Source of the DNA: Trebonia sp.
Lineage (GTDB): Bacteria; Actinomycetota; Actinomycetes; Streptosporangiales; Streptosporangiaceae
Direction: 5' to 3'
Length of the DNA: 17,745 bases
Assembly: GCA_030038035.1 (NCBI GenBank)
Contig: JASHPP010000521.1
Coordinates: 1-17,745, forward strand
The position numbers were made by a program, and so were the translations under genes. Position 1 is the first letter of the stretch, and the number at the start of each line of letters is the position of its first letter. Below, piece by piece: positions 9,141 through 16,344 of the stretch. The notes beneath the pieces were generated by a model. It saw only the letters and a program-made list of their open reading frames with translations, did no database searches and was not told the DNA's origin.

Positions 9141-9806
9141 TCAGGTCCGGCCTGCCACCACCACGAAACGCAGCCACGCCGAGTACCAGTCGGTCTCCTC
9201 GAGGTGCTGCGCCTCCGTAAGCGGAAGCTCACCCTGGCACACCAATTCCCTGAGCACGACGTCGGTCTGGATTTTCTCGTAGAATCCGGTGCCGCGGATG
9301 GCGGCGGGCCAGACGTTCGCCAGGTCCAGCGCGCCGCCCAGGTACCAGGGAACCAGGTAGTTGAGGATGTACCTGTGCTGCTGGACCGGCGTCGTGTAGC
9401 CGTACTCGTCGTCCACGGCGGTCTGTATCGAGGACGGGATGGGCCTGCTGACGCCGTGTGTCCGCATCGAGCACACCGCCTTCGTGTCCGTGGTGACCAC
9501 GGCACCGGGGGTTAGCTTCGGGTCCGGCAGCGAGATTCCGCCCTTGATGGAGATCAAGGGCATCACGAAGTCGGGCAGCTGAACTCCCGCCAGGTCAGGA
9601 GCGGCGGTCTGCTGGCCCGCCGCGACGGGCGGCTGCACCGGCCCGGCGGTTGCCGCGGCGGTTCCGCCGCAGCCCGCGACGGCGGCGGCCAGGGTGCCCG
9701 CGAGGGCCAGGCTGACCGCCAGCCGTGCGAGACGTGCCGGGCCCGCCAGTCCCCGGCGCAACCCGCGGATCCGGCCAGTGCGGCGCCTGCGGCCCGGACC
9801 GGTCAT
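9141..9806 (-). CDS. Lipoprotein with a degenerate HNH-like domain
   Basis: 221 residues from ATG 9804-9806, which overlaps the stop of the dehydrogenase gene (ATGA), so it is translationally coupled. The N-terminus is very basic, then hydrophobic, with lipobox VAGC at Cys46. It is therefore likely membrane-anchored on the outside. The C-terminal part resembles a small HNH-nuclease-like family I know by its pattern PDPxLTPGAV, VC, a Tyr-Gly turn, then DHLIPLELGG, NLWP and a late VC..L.L.EAQ..DW. Here it reads PDPKLTPGAV, KAVC, YGYTTP, LNYLVPWYLGG, NVWPA, LVCQGELPLTEAQ and TDWYSAW. The Asp-His of the catalytic motif is replaced by Asn-Tyr, so nuclease activity is unlikely. Role in the polysaccharide operon is unknown. 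Confidence 0.8.
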   Translation of the reverse strand: MTGPGRRRRTGRIRGLRRGLAGPARLARLAVSLALAGTLAAAVAGCGGTAAATAGPVQPPVAAGQQTAAPDLAGVQLPDFVMPLISIKGGISLPDPKLTPGAVVTTDTKAVCSMRTHGVSRPIPSSIQTAVDDEYGYTTPVQQHRYILNYLVPWYLGGALDLANVWPAAIRGTGFYEKIQTDVVLRELVCQGELPLTEAQHLEETDWYSAWLRFVVVAGRT

Positions 9807-11134
9807 GGCCGCCCCAGGATCCGCACGGTCCAGCCGGCGTCGCGCCACAGGGTCGCGTCGAGCGTGCAGCGGGCGTCGATGAGAGTGGGGGTCGTGACGA
9901 TACGGGCGAGGGCGGCGGGGTCGATGGCCCGGTAGTCGGCCCATTCGGTGAGGTGGAGGACGAGGTCGGTGTCCCGGGCCGCCGCGGAGACGCTGTCGGC
10001 GTAGTGAAGCTGAGGCCGGTGCCGGGCGGCGTTGGCCATGGCCGCCGGGTCGTGGACGGAGACGAGCGCGCCCTCAGCGGCGAGGCGGCCGCAGATGTCG
10101 AGGCTGGGGGAGTCGCGGATGTCGTCGCTGTTGGGTTTGAATGCGATGCCGAGGACGGTGACGCGCTTGCCGTCCAGGCTGCCGCCGACCGCCTGGCGGG
10201 CCAGCGCGGTGACCCGGTCGCGGCGGGCAAGGTTGATCGCGTCCACGGTGGCGAGCAGGTCGACCAGGGACGCGACGCCCTTGTCCGCGGCGGAGGCGCG
10301 GAAGGCGCGGATATCCTTCGGCAGGCAGCCGCCGCCGAAACCGAGGCCGGGCGACAGGAACTTGCGGCCGATGCGTTCGTCTAGGCCGATGGCGTCCGCG
10401 AGCCGAAGGACGTCGGCGCCGGCGGCCTCGCACATTTCGGCCATGACGTTGATGAAGGAGATCTTCGTCGCCAGGAAGGAGTTGGCGGCGACCTTGACCA
10501 GCTCGGCGGTCTCCAGGTCCATCGTCAGCCCGGGCACGCCGGCGGCCAGCGGACTCGCGTAGACCGTGCGCAGCAGCTCGTCGGCCGCGGCCGAGGTGAC
10601 GCCGAAGACGAGCCGGTCCGGTGCCAGGCTGTCCTGGACCGCGTGGCCCTCGCGCAAGAACTCAGGGTTCCATGCCAGGTCGACCAGCTCCCCCGCGGGG
10701 GCCACCGCGCGGACCCGCTCCGCCAGCCGCCGCGCCGTGCCGACGGGGACCGTCGACTTCCCCGCGATCAGGCACGCGGAGTTCAGGTGCGGGGCGAGCG
10801 CGTCGAGGGCCGCATGCACGTGCCGCAGGTCGGCGGCGTCGCCGCCGGGCGCCTGCGGGGTGCCGACGCACAGGAAGTGCACCTGGCCGAATTCACCGAC
10901 CTCGGCCCACGAGGTTGTGAAACGCAGCCTTTCCAGGTCCAGGTTCTTCCGCAGCAGCGGCTCGAGCCCGGGCTCGAAAAAGGGGGCCTCACCGTCGGCC
11001 GCCTTGGCGATCTTCGCCTCGTCGACGTCGATCGCCAGAACCTGATGGCCGAGGTCGGCCATGCAGACCGCGTGCGTGAGGCCGAGATAGCCGGTTCCGA
11101 TTACCGTGACCCGGGGTGATCCGGAGCTAGCCAT
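9803..11134 (-). CDS. ugd: UDP-glucose/GDP-mannose 6-dehydrogenase family protein
   Basis: 443 residues. An NAD-dependent enzyme that oxidises a sugar nucleotide twice to its uronate. The Rossmann motif VTVIGTGYLGL starts the protein. FFEPGLEPLL, CVGTPQ, KSTVPVGT, WNPEFLREG, KVAANSFLATKISFIN and the catalytic Cys270 in FGGGCLPKD follow, then GIAFKPNSDDIRDSPS near the C-terminus. UDP-glucose is the more likely substrate by overall look, but GDP-mannose cannot be excluded. ATG 11134 is preferred over ATG 11155 because AGAGGAAGG precedes it; the longer form adds seven residues. It is the fourth gene of the minus-strand operon and presumably supplies UDP-glucuronate to the synthase at 14189. Confidence 0.93.
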   Translation of the reverse strand: MASSGSPRVTVIGTGYLGLTHAVCMADLGHQVLAIDVDEAKIAKAADGEAPFFEPGLEPLLRKNLDLERLRFTTSWAEVGEFGQVHFLCVGTPQAPGGDAADLRHVHAALDALAPHLNSACLIAGKSTVPVGTARRLAERVRAVAPAGELVDLAWNPEFLREGHAVQDSLAPDRLVFGVTSAAADELLRTVYASPLAAGVPGLTMDLETAELVKVAANSFLATKISFINVMAEMCEAAGADVLRLADAIGLDERIGRKFLSPGLGFGGGCLPKDIRAFRASAADKGVASLVDLLATVDAINLARRDRVTALARQAVGGSLDGKRVTVLGIAFKPNSDDIRDSPSLDICGRLAAEGALVSVHDPAAMANAARHRPQLHYADSVSAAARDTDLVLHLTEWADYRAIDPAALARIVTTPTLIDARCTLDATLWRDAGWTVRILGRP

Positions 11135-11180
11135 GTGCCTTCCTCTGGTGCTCATTCAGTGTTCCGTCGGGCCGGACTGT

Positions 11181-11197
11181 GCCGGGAACGTCCCGGC
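11181..11197. terminator. Intercistronic hairpin after the beta-helix lipoprotein gene
   Basis: GCCGGGA (11181-11187), loop ACG, TCCCGGC (11191-11197): a perfect 7-bp stem directly after the stop codon at 11198-11200, in the 63-base gap before the dehydrogenase gene. There is no U-tract. It may stabilise or partly terminate the upstream transcript. Confidence 0.4.
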
Positions 11198-12298
11198 TCA
11201 GCCAGGCGAACAGGCGATGTTGGAAAAGCCTCGCTGCGCGTCTGTCACGTTGTTGTCGCAGTAGACGACGGTGCCCAGGTGCCTGCTCTGGACGTAGATC
11301 CCGTAGCCGGGGCCGTTCACGGCGATCTGGTTGTCGCGGAACACGTTGCCGTACCCCCAGCCGGGATAGACCTGGTGCACTGAGAAGCCGTTGCCGATGC
11401 TGTCGATCCCCGTATTGCCGGTGATGGTCCAGTCGTTGCCCTTCACGTTGATCCACGAGGTAGCCGCGGTCGCGACCATTCCCACGCCGTCCAGGTGGTT
11501 CCCGGTGATCGTGCCGCCGGTCGTGCCTTCCTTGATGTCGATGTTCTCGGCGGTCGTATCCGCGATGTTGTTGCCGATGATGAGGTCGTAGTCGCTCGCA
11601 TCCGGCTGGCAGCCGCTGTACCGGCACCAGTTCGAGTGCGCCGAGCCGACGTAAATGCCCTCGCCGTAGTACCGCACGAGCAGCCCGGTGTCCCGGATGA
11701 TGTTGTGGCTTACGGTGTCGTGGCTGCTGAAGTCCCGCAGGTGGATCGCCTCGTCGCCGACGCCGAACACATAGAGGCCGTACAGCAGGTCGTAGTCTGC
11801 GCCGTCGGTCACGACGCCCTTCTGGCCGCCTTCAAGGGTGAACCCGGCCACCCGCCACCAGTCGACGTGGTCGAGGTAGAAGTCGTAGCCGGACTTGATG
11901 CTCCCGCCGTCGAGGATGGCGGTGCGGGGCCCGCACAGCGTGATCGGCGCGGACGGCGTACCGGAAACTGTCGCCGCGAAATTGCCGCTGTAGGTTCCCG
12001 GCGCCAGCAGGATCGTCTCGCCGGGGCGCGCCGCCGACAGGGCGGCGCGCAGGCCGCTGGCGGTGGTGACCTGAACGCCCGACGTGCCGCAGGAGACGGC
12101 GGACGGGACAGCCGGCTGTCCGCTCGGTGCCGGCTGTCCGCTGGGTGCCGTCGGCCCTGGAGTCGCCTGCGCAGTGCCGGTCGGGGTGGCGGTGACGGTG
12201 ACAGTGACGGCGGGCAGCCCGCTGCTGCAGGCCGCTAGCGCGAGCGCGGCCAGCGCGATCGTGATGGTCGCGGCGTGCCTGGCGGGTCGATGGCTCAT
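11198..12298 (-). CDS. Secreted right-handed beta-helix lipoprotein, polysaccharide lyase-like
   Basis: 366 residues from ATG 12298; a longer in-frame start at 12325 overlaps the previous gene and weakens the signal peptide. The signal sequence ends in lipobox LAAC (Cys24), followed by a Thr/Pro/Gly-rich linker to about residue 65. The mature domain begins with a lyase-type opening, LRAALSAARPGETILLAPGTYSG, here given as LRAALSAARPGET plus ILLAPGTY. It continues with repeated beta-helix rungs rich in NNI, GNHLDG, ITGN and FRDNQI. Several cysteines (CGTSG, CGPRT, WCRYSGC, YCDNN, IACSPG) suggest disulfides. This fold is shared by PL6-like lyases, epimerases and binding proteins. I cannot pick an active site. 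Context suggests it acts on the polymer made by the operon. Confidence 0.82.
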   Translation of the reverse strand: MSHRPARHAATITIALAALALAACSSGLPAVTVTVTATPTGTAQATPGPTAPSGQPAPSGQPAVPSAVSCGTSGVQVTTASGLRAALSAARPGETILLAPGTYSGNFAATVSGTPSAPITLCGPRTAILDGGSIKSGYDFYLDHVDWWRVAGFTLEGGQKGVVTDGADYDLLYGLYVFGVGDEAIHLRDFSSHDTVSHNIIRDTGLLVRYYGEGIYVGSAHSNWCRYSGCQPDASDYDLIIGNNIADTTAENIDIKEGTTGGTITGNHLDGVGMVATAATSWINVKGNDWTITGNTGIDSIGNGFSVHQVYPGWGYGNVFRDNQIAVNGPGYGIYVQSRHLGTVVYCDNNVTDAQRGFSNIACSPG

Positions 12299-12311
12299 TC
12301 CGGATCCAGGC

Positions 12312-14171
12312 TCAAGCGTCGGCATCGGCCGGCTCGGGTTCAGGCACGGGCGTCCTGACCTCCACCGCGCTCAGCGCGGTCGTGTTCGGCGAGGTGGTCG
12401 TGGCTGGCGTTACCTCATCACGCCAGCGGGTGCTCGCCGGATACGGGTGCGAGGGCATTCGGCGCATGCGCGTTACACCCCAGGCGAGCAGGACGAGGAC
12501 CAGGATGCCGAGCCACATCGCCGCGAGCGGGTGGAACTCGAGGTAGGTCCAGAAGGTCACCTTCGCGTGGAATACCCAGTCGCTGAGGTCGCTGCCGTAG
12601 AGCGCCGGCGCCGGCGCGCCCGCGCGCACGTCGACCGCCCGGAAGCCGGTGCCCGCGATCGTGTTGCCCACGCCCGTCACCGACGAGGTGGCCCCTCTTA
12701 CGCTGATCCCGAAGATGGTCGCCCGCGTGATGAGGTTCTCGTCGAGCTGGACACGCCCGGCGTCCTGGATGAGGAACCCCGTCCGGGCGCCGTCGACCGC
12801 GTTCCCGGCGAGCACGATTCCCGGCGCGGCGGGGCCGACCGAGAAACCCGACCGCGGATCGCAGCCGACGGTGTTGCCGGTCACGACGGCGTCGGCCGAG
12901 CCGAGCCGGACCGCGATGGCCGTGCCGTCGGAGCAGACCTGGTCGCCCTTGAGTACGGTTCCCGTGCCCCCTTCGACCAGGATGCCCATCTTGGCGTTAC
13001 CCGTCGCCGCGCTGTATTCGACCTGGGTGTCCGCCCCGGGGGCGACGGATCCGCCCGACGCGGAGGCGCCGGTAGCCAGCGGGCGGCCGTTCACGAAGTA
13101 GCCGTCGCCGCTGTTGTGTTCGGATATGTCGTCTTCCAGCAGGGTGTCCTGCGTGGCCTGGCTGACCACGAAGCCGTCGCCGCCGTTACGCACGGCCGAA
13201 CTCGAGATCACGGCGGTGTCCACCGAGTACCGGTGGATGTGCAGCCCGTCGAGCTGGTTGAACTCGAAGAGGTCGTCACGGAACGTCACGCCGCTGCCCC
13301 GCGATACGAAGGCGCCGTAGGTGTTGTTGATGAACGTCGATGACGTGGCGCCGCCGGTGCTCGGCATGCCGTTTATCCCAGTCCACGCCACCCCACCGGT
13401 CCGGCCGCTCCAGAAGCCCAGGGACGAGACCCGGACGCTGGTGAGGGTCATGTCGCCGCCGACATCGCGGATGTAAGAGCGGCCGTAGCCGGCGTCCACG
13501 CCAGGGGAGTTGGTGGACCTGTCCCAGCTGGTGATCGTCATCGGGTACCGGGCGGTGCCCGCGAACGAGAGGTTGCCGCCCCAGGAGACGATCGTCGCGA
13601 ACCCGCCGCTGCCGCTGTCGAGATACAGCGTCTGTATGTCCGGGCTGTCGAGGTCAAGTGTCGCGTGCGTACCGACGAACACGTTGTCGAGCAGCAGCGC
13701 CCCGTGGTGCGCCAGCATGACAAGCGCGCCGTACTGGACGAGCGTTGCGGCCGTGTAGGGGGTCAGGCTGCCGGAAAGCACGAGGGTGGGCAGCGATCCA
13801 AGGACCGGGATGATCTCCGGCGAGAACGCGTCGGCCGCGGCGTGCAGCATTACCCGCAGGCGAGCGTCCTCGGCGCTCACCGTGGCGCTCTCCCGGGCCG
13901 GGTTGGCCGTCGGCTGCGTGGCCGGCGGCAGATCCGGGTCGATCGGCCGGGCGATAGCGGGCACAGGAACCGGGCGCGGCTGGCGCGGTGCCACCACCAG
14001 CGTGACCCCGTAACTCGTCGTTGGCGCAGCGGGGTGCAGCTGCAGGTGCAGTGCCGGAAGGATCGTGGGCAGCATGCTCAGCACGGCGAAAATAGCGATC
14101 GCGGACAGGAGGATGGCAAATGCCCGGATGCGCGTCCCCGCCGGGCCGCTGCTGTCACGATTCTCGGTCAC
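12312..14171 (-). CDS. Membrane-anchored beta-helix protein, AlgG-like epimerase candidate
   Basis: 619 residues from GTG 14169-14171, with a G-rich ribosome-binding site (GGGGGGAAC) just upstream and 17 bases after the synthase stop. The frame is open further left but only as an overlap with the synthase. Membrane segments lie near residues 16-38 and 551-567, with a 50-residue Pro/Thr/Glu-rich cytoplasmic tail. The large domain between them is outside the cell: a Pro-rich linker (60-95), then beta-helix rungs. Residues 245-360 resemble by eye the core of AlgG-type mannuronan C5-epimerases. The stretch EFNQLDGLHIHRYS (304-316) falls where AlgG carries its DPHD motif, giving HIHR: the His is kept, the Asp residues are not. 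Epimerase, lyase or pure binding are all possible. Confidence 0.8.
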   Translation of the reverse strand: MTENRDSSGPAGTRIRAFAILLSAIAIFAVLSMLPTILPALHLQLHPAAPTTSYGVTLVVAPRQPRPVPVPAIARPIDPDLPPATQPTANPARESATVSAEDARLRVMLHAAADAFSPEIIPVLGSLPTLVLSGSLTPYTAATLVQYGALVMLAHHGALLLDNVFVGTHATLDLDSPDIQTLYLDSGSGGFATIVSWGGNLSFAGTARYPMTITSWDRSTNSPGVDAGYGRSYIRDVGGDMTLTSVRVSSLGFWSGRTGGVAWTGINGMPSTGGATSSTFINNTYGAFVSRGSGVTFRDDLFEFNQLDGLHIHRYSVDTAVISSSAVRNGGDGFVVSQATQDTLLEDDISEHNSGDGYFVNGRPLATGASASGGSVAPGADTQVEYSAATGNAKMGILVEGGTGTVLKGDQVCSDGTAIAVRLGSADAVVTGNTVGCDPRSGFSVGPAAPGIVLAGNAVDGARTGFLIQDAGRVQLDENLITRATIFGISVRGATSSVTGVGNTIAGTGFRAVDVRAGAPAPALYGSDLSDWVFHAKVTFWTYLEFHPLAAMWLGILVLVLLAWGVTRMRRMPSHPYPASTRWRDEVTPATTTSPNTTALSAVEVRTPVPEPEPADADA

Positions 14172-14188
14172 CCGTTCCCCCCGTTTGG

Positions 14189-15532
14189 CTAATTCAGCGA
14201 TGCGGCAGTCTGGCCCTCGCCGCCGAGCTGGTCGGTGTTGCGGGTGAGCCAGCCGTGCGTGTTCATCGTCAGCAGGGCGTAGGCCTTGACGGGAAGAGCG
14301 ATGAGGATGGTCAGCACGGCGACAACCGGCAGTATGAATATGTCGGCAGGTTTCTCGCGCAGATGGGAGATCCCGCGGATGCCGCGGCCGAGGAGCAGCC
14401 ATCCGACCGCGGCTACCGCGATCAGCTTCTGCGGGTGCAGCGTCCAGGCGACCAGATAGGTCATCGCGAATCCCATCGTCACCGGGGTCAGCATGACTTG
14501 CAGGACGCTGAGCTGGCAGATGAAGGGCTGCCGCCATAGCCAGCCCTTCCACATCGCGGTCAGGTATGTCCGGTAGGAGTTCCTGCTCCAGCGCAGCCGC
14601 TGCTTGAAGAACCCCCGGCCAGTGTCGGGGAACATGGAGATGGCACGGGCGGTCGACTGGTAGACGGTCTTGTAGCCGGACGCGAGGATCAGCCATGTGA
14701 GGCGCCCGTCGTCGCCCGAAACGCAGCGCCGCCCGAGGAAAAACTCGTCTTCGAGGTTCTCGAGCACTCGCAGCACCGGCTGGCGGCGGTACGCGACGGT
14801 GCGGCCGGAAAGGCAGGCTACCGCGCCCGCCCGGGACTGCGCGCGTACGTAGTCCAGGTAGCGCACGTCGATCATCCAGTCGGCGACGCGGCGCCAGACG
14901 CTGGTCTTGGGCAGGTAGGCGTTCTGCCGGGTGCCGACGCCGCCCACCGTGGGGTCCTTGAAAGGTGCCAGGAGCGCGCTGAGCAGTCCCGGCTCCCAGT
15001 TCGTGTCGGAGTCAGACAGGACCAGGATGTCGCACCGCGCCTGGCGGATCCCGGCGCCAAGCGCGGACCGCTTGCCAGTGTGCGCGAACGGCAGCACGAC
15101 CAGTCGCGGCTCCGTGGCGGCCCGCGCCCGGAGCAGGGCTATCACCTCGGTGTCGGGAAGGTCGGGCACGACGATCAGCTCGGTCGGATTCTCCGCCAGC
15201 CAGGAGTCGAGGCAGCGCGCGAGGATGGCCGGGTCCTCGCGGTACGCGGGCACCACGACTGACGTCGTCGCGGTGTAGCCCGGCTGAACCGGCCGGTAGA
15301 GCCTCGATAGCGTGAACCGGAGCAGCCACACCGTCCAGGAAACGGCGCCTACGAGGCCGATGGGCACCCAGTGGTGCGCCTCCCGCCACCATGCAAGGCT
15401 CGTGACGTTCGGCATCGCGACAGCAAGGTGTGACATGGCGGCGGGGATCCCGCTCCCTGCCAATGGGTTCATAAGCTGCCAACTCCCGGAAACCGAGTAG
15501 TTGCCCCTGTAACTGGCCGACAGAACTGGCAT
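14189..15532 (-). CDS. Processive family-2 glycosyltransferase (polysaccharide synthase)
   Basis: 447 residues, first gene of the operon. It has the hyaluronan/chitin/cellulose-synthase layout: one membrane segment near 56-76, a cytoplasmic GT-A domain, then about three to four membrane segments from 340 to 422. Motifs are VVVPAYRED (92-100), DSD (174-176), GDD (273-275) and QRLRW (311-315), the Q/RxxRW signature of processive enzymes that extrude their polymer. No PilZ domain is present. Together with the dehydrogenase at 9803 a uronic-acid-containing polymer is likely. The start is uncertain. ATG 15530-15532 has GAGG directly adjoining it, while ATG 15470-15472 (Met21) has GGGAG ten bases upstream. 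Confidence 0.9.
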   Translation of the reverse strand: MPVLSASYRGNYSVSGSWQLMNPLAGSGIPAAMSHLAVAMPNVTSLAWWREAHHWVPIGLVGAVSWTVWLLRFTLSRLYRPVQPGYTATTSVVVPAYREDPAILARCLDSWLAENPTELIVVPDLPDTEVIALLRARAATEPRLVVLPFAHTGKRSALGAGIRQARCDILVLSDSDTNWEPGLLSALLAPFKDPTVGGVGTRQNAYLPKTSVWRRVADWMIDVRYLDYVRAQSRAGAVACLSGRTVAYRRQPVLRVLENLEDEFFLGRRCVSGDDGRLTWLILASGYKTVYQSTARAISMFPDTGRGFFKQRLRWSRNSYRTYLTAMWKGWLWRQPFICQLSVLQVMLTPVTMGFAMTYLVAWTLHPQKLIAVAAVGWLLLGRGIRGISHLREKPADIFILPVVAVLTILIALPVKAYALLTMNTHGWLTRNTDQLGGEGQTAASLN

Positions 15533-15660
15533 CCTCGCGATAGGTGCCCCCGTGCCTGTCCCCCGAGAGAAAGACGCGGCGAGGAAGGAGAAAACTGTGG
15601 CGACATCCTAACAACTCCTGTGGGCAATCAGTAGACATACAAAATGGCATTAGAATTCCC

Positions 15661-15689
15661 GCAATATTGCATAGAGGCTCAGATTTCAA
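15661..15689 (-). promoter_or_regulatory. Candidate promoter of the polysaccharide operon (proximal)
   Basis: On the minus strand TTGAAA (15689-15684), 17 bases, TATTGC (15666-15661). Transcription would start near 15654 and leave a leader of about 120 bases before the synthase. The match to the housekeeping consensus is moderate. Confidence 0.3.
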
Positions 15690-15786
15690 CGCTGGCTGAG
15701 GGGGATAGCGGGATGCCCATTCAATGACGATGCTGAATATGTATGCCCGCTGAGCACATCTTTTCCCTGGTGTCACAGGCGCGACG

Positions 15787-15808
15787 CCGGCGCGCAAGCG
15801 TGCGCCGG
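15787..15808. other. Hairpin in the synthase upstream region
   Basis: CCGGCGC (15787-15793) and GCGCCGG (15802-15808) pair, extended by a G-T and a C-G pair, closing on a four-base loop. A nine-pair stem. If transcription starts at the distal candidate promoter (16019-16047) it would lie in the leader. No U-tract. Confidence 0.35.
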
Positions 15809-16018
15809 ATGATCTCGCCGGGGCTTCGTGCCGGAGCGTGCTGCGGCGGAACTGCTCACCGCGCCATTAGAAGAGGCCAGCCTTCCCGTTTACCGAGGAC
15901 TTCGGCGTGAAGTGAACGACAACGTCCGGGGGTGGCCACTCCCGCCGCCTCACGTCAAGTCAATAGGCCACGAATGCACTCGCGATTGCACACGGCCGTG
16001 CCCGCCAGAAGTCCCTTC

Positions 16019-16047
16019 TTAGTAATTTCTTAAGTATATTTTAACAA
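16019..16047 (-). promoter_or_regulatory. Candidate promoter of the polysaccharide operon (distal)
   Basis: On the minus strand TTGTTA (16047-16042), exactly 17 bases, TACTAA (16024-16019), within the AT-rich island. It would give a leader of about 480 bases. The spacing is ideal, but AT-rich DNA yields such matches easily. Confidence 0.3.
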
Positions 16048-16058
16048 AGGCTTAAAAT
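16038..16058. promoter_or_regulatory. AT-rich inverted repeat, possible operator
   Basis: ATTTTAA (16038-16044), seven bases, TTAAAAT (16052-16058): a perfect inverted repeat inside the AT-rich stretch 16019-16076, overlapping the distal candidate promoter. It could bind a dimeric regulator or an Lsr2-type nucleoid silencer; neither is shown. Confidence 0.35.
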
Positions 16059-16188
16059 TGGTTCTCTAATGTAACTTCCCCGGATCTTTTTGCCCTTGCG
16101 CGGGAATGTGGTGCGCGACGATGGCGCGCTCGGGCGCGTGGCACCCGGGGTACGCTGCGCAGGGAAGCAGGCAGCCCGCTGGCGGCGG

Positions 16189-16205
16189 TATGCTACTGGA
16201 AAGTA
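16189..16205 (+). promoter_or_regulatory. Candidate etfBA promoter -10 with overlapping palindrome
   Basis: TATGCT (16189-16194) is a good -10 hexamer. It is followed without a break by the palindrome TACT-GGAA-AGTA (16194-16205), where the transcription start would fall. The half-site form TTACT/AGTAA resembles operators of TetR-type regulators of acyl-CoA metabolism in actinobacteria, which fits an electron-transfer flavoprotein operon. The -35 is not clear. Confidence 0.35.
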
Positions 16206-16259
16206 ACATCGGCGAGGGCAGCGTGCGGGATGGCACGAAACCAATGACAGGCGCACCGG

Positions 16260-16272
16260 AGTACTCGGTACT
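16260..16272. promoter_or_regulatory. Second small palindrome upstream of etfB
   Basis: AGTAC-TCG-GTACT is a perfect 13-base inverted repeat, 66 bases beyond the first palindrome and about 70 bases before etfB. It may be a second regulator site in the etf leader. Short palindromes arise by chance, so this is tentative. Confidence 0.25.
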
Positions 16273-16344
16273 GAACCAGTCTGGAGCGCTGCAGGTCGGG
16301 CCGGGCGGCAGCCTTGCCGACGGCGAGCGAGGAGGAGGCCGTCG

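Larger units (their letters stand above)
15533..16344. promoter_or_regulatory. Long divergent regulatory region between the synthase operon and etfBA
   Basis: 812 bases with no convincing gene on either strand. Small frames (for example plus 15828-16022, plus 16106-16354) lack normal codon bias or a good start. It contains two candidate leftward promoters, a stable hairpin, an AT-rich island and two small palindromes upstream of etfB, listed separately. Its length and lower GC content, compared with the few-base gaps elsewhere, suggest complex control of the polysaccharide operon. Confidence 0.6.

Noticed and set aside
15012..15797. Minus-strand open frame overlapping the synthase start and running into the upstream region
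   Set aside because: It is in a different frame from the synthase, and its second half is an out-of-frame reading of the GT2 domain.
15828..16022. Small plus-strand frame ending in a Cys-rich stretch (HECTRDCTRPCPPE)
   Set aside because: It uses GTG as start, has codons such as TTA and ATA and weak third-position GC, and lacks a ribosome-binding site. The cysteine pattern is probably chance.
15600..16080. Known riboswitch (c-di-GMP or c-di-AMP type) in the synthase leader
   Set aside because: I looked on the minus strand and could not match conserved riboswitch cores; only simple hairpins are visible. A covariance-model search would decide.
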